A model generated the notes under the pieces. That model saw nothing but the letters and a program-made list of their open reading frames with translations, had not been told where the DNA came from and searched no databases. A stretch of 19,755 nucleotides of DNA from Phoronis ovalis (Eukaryota > Phoronida > Phoronidae): NCBI GenBank assembly GCA_028565635.1, contig JAOXYB010014011.1, positions 1 to 19,755 of the forward strand, read 5' to 3'. Shown piece by piece: positions 17,793-19,755 of this stretch. The position numbers and the translations under genes are program-made. Position 1 is the first letter of the stretch; each line of letters starts with the position of its first letter.

Positions 17793-19755
17793 TAACGCAG
17801 GTATTTATTTGTAAGTCTGTTTTAAAGTAGAGCAGTTATATTGAGAAAGATTGTTCGTAATTGCAAATATGTGCAAAGGAAAATTATTCAATTAAGTAAC
17901 AGAAATGTCATTTCTTGTAATTTTTTAAGTGACAGTTTCGTTACTGAGTACATTTACTGATTAGTTTGTACATGCTATAAGTGAAAAGCAAAGTTTAATA
18001 CTATGCATAGGTAATGAACAGTATAACAGTTTCAATTATTATCTTTAGAAACATATGACATTAGTCACAGTTATTTTTTCTAATAGAAAAATAATTGCAT
18101 GCCCATTTGTCTTCTGTAAGTGGTTTCATGCCCAAAGCTATTCACTTTATTAGCCCTTTTATTAACTGTAATTTTCACGCTGGAAAATGGATGATTATTA
18201 TATAAGCATATGACTCCAGGTTTCAAAAGTGAATTGGTCGTCACTTAGAACCACCGAGAACAGGTGTCTGGTTTTAAATGCTTTTTGGACATTGATCTCC
18301 AAGAGAGCAGCTATCTCATGTCTGGTAATGTTCTGTGTATTTAGCGGCTGTGTTTTTTTTGTCTGTGTTTTTTGTCACAGCATCTTAATTTTATTGGTTG
18401 TATCTTGACCCACTGCGTTAAGTGGCATGTTTTGCCTGCAGGTTGAATCCAGGAGTTGAGGTAGTAGTAGAAGGTTATATTTTTCATATGGGTTATAACA
18501 TGTATCCTATAAAGGTCTCTTAAAGGTAATATGAGGATAACTTAGGTAATAATATCAGTTTTATAAAGATTGTGTATGGTTTTGGAAGATACATCTGACA
18601 AATATATTTGTATGTTTTACCCATCATTGCCCTTGGACAGCTCATCAGCAGGAAAAATACATAAAAATATTCTTCTGAATTTGTAGAAGTGTTCTAAAAC
18701 AGTGTTTGATAGAATTTATGATTTGGATATTTATTTTAATAATGGACCACAGCCAGAAAACACCTGAAATTGCCAGTTATGGTTCTACTGATTCTGATAA
18801 CAAGAATGTTAAAAGATATAACTAATGCAACTCCTAATTCATCAAGCTGTGGATTTCAATAACTAGAAGGCCATTGACTCGAAGTTTTATGAAGTCTGGT
18901 ATAAAAACGCATCCTACATGCTAATGAGTTATAACTCAAGCAGAGCCTGACTTAGGTTATATCATCGTTATGCTGTTTGTCATTTAGTCGTGGCATAAAC
19001 CAGGTGACTCAACAACAATCATCTCTAAATAAACCTTTAAGGCAGTGTTTTTTGAAACAATCTAATGTAAGCAATTTTGTCTTTATGGAGAGCATATATA
19101 TGTCAGCAAATAGATGTATGTAAACAAAATGATGGAGTAGGAATTGTAAACCCTAGATTAAGTGAAATTTGGTAGAGATAACATTGAACAAAATTTACCA
19201 TCAAGTAATTTTTGAACAGGTGTTGGACTATAGGGTTTGCAAGTTTTGTGATATTTTTTGTAGACACCCAATGAGTACTTTCACTAGTTGTGCTAGTTAA
19301 TTATTGTGGTTAATTACCCAGTATGTGTGTGCATTGTTAACAACATTTTCAGTAGGTATTTAAACACTGATAGGATTTTTCCATTGATTAATGGCAGTGT
19401 GATGTATGCTGCCTCCAAGATAATTTTTGCATTAAGGGTTCTACAATAATTAGTGTTTTATTAGGACCCACATTGGCAATGTAAATATTTATTTTACGCA
19501 TAAAATTGTATTTGTTCTGCTGCAAACGAAATAATTTGAGAAACAAGTCTTCCTAATCCCGTTGCAATTTTGAAAATGTAAATGATATTTGTTAGATAAT
19601 TAATGAAATATTGAATGCAGGCTAACTTTGAATTTGGCATTTTCTCAGAATATCACCTGGTAGACTTGCTCAAGTCCCTGTGAACTTAAAAAAAAATTAA
19701 TGTTTATTTCTCTTTTTTATGTGTTTTACATCAGTGTTTTTAATTATCTCGAAAT

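Larger units (their letters stand above)
16918..19755. other. Non-coding stretch right of the last recognised exon
   Basis: No further exon can be supported. If the donor at 16897 is used, this is the next intron, longer than 2.8 kb within the window; if the frame ends at 16917, its left part is 3' untranslated sequence. The open frames here overlap on opposite strands and are AT-driven. A strong acceptor-like TTTTTTGTCACAG ends at 18380 and is followed by 61 bases to a weak donor (CAG|GTTGAA at 18441/18442). The segment is not a multiple of three, so it is not called. An (AT) microsatellite lies at 17775-17792. Confidence 0.5.

Noticed and set aside
18381-18441. Possible third exon after a strong acceptor TTTTTTGTCACAG
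   Set aside because: The segment is 61 bases, its donor (GTTGAA) is weak and there is no way to confirm the reading frame from sequence alone.
1-19755. tRNA, rRNA, CRISPR arrays, prokaryotic defence or mobile gene systems, viral genes
   Set aside because: No tRNA B-box with matching cloverleaf, no spaced identical repeats, no long intact frames and no recognisable viral or phage domains were found. The intron-exon structure points to a eukaryotic nuclear genome.

Overview
This window looks like a piece of an AT-rich (roughly two-thirds A+T by eye) animal nuclear genome, probably from an invertebrate. The evidence is the lack of long open frames, at least one convincing pair of protein-coding exons bounded by consensus GT-AG splice sites, long non-coding stretches with scattered short palindromes, poly-C and AT microsatellites, and one probable miniature inverted-repeat element. 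Nothing prokaryotic is visible: no operons, ribosome binding sites, CRISPR array or phage genes. The species cannot be named from the sequence alone.

The best-supported gene lies on the + strand at the right. An acceptor at 14771-14774 opens an exon with a short 5' untranslated part (14775-14837), a start codon at 14838 and 16 codons ending at a consensus donor (CAG|GTAAGT). A 1.5 kb intron follows, then a 492-base open exon (16405-16896) in the same phase 0. Together they encode the first 180 residues of an acidic, Ser/Thr-rich, probably disordered protein that I do not recognise. It carries two SUMO-type motifs, a DTGIGS sequence resembling a beta-TrCP phosphodegron, and Ser-Pro sites. The leader has two short upstream reading frames, one of which overlaps the true start. 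The gene either continues to the right of the window or, less likely, stops at 16917 by reading through the donor.

The far left holds two short coding-like segments facing each other: a possible last exon on + (573-710) and a possible last exon on - (about 754-921). Their stop codons are only 43 bases apart. If both are real, two genes converge here with overlapping 3' ends. Both calls are tentative because frames of this length also occur by chance. A 50-codon minus-strand frame (3405-3557) and a GC-richer island (3230-3340) may belong to the same minus-strand unit.

The middle (about 3.6-14.7 kb) has no gene I can support. It reads like intron or intergenic DNA, with a + strand excess of T and G and many CAGGT motifs biased to the + strand. 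Some of these follow a pyrimidine tract and look like abutting 3'/5' splice sites. It also contains two striking near-perfect fold-back palindromes (4777-4845 and 12339-12377), a roughly 131-base inverted-repeat element (7633-7763) and several short tandem duplications. I found no clear novel multi-gene system. The most interesting leads are the unrecognised gene with its regulatory motifs, the fold-backs, the convergent 3' ends and the candidate recursive splice sites.
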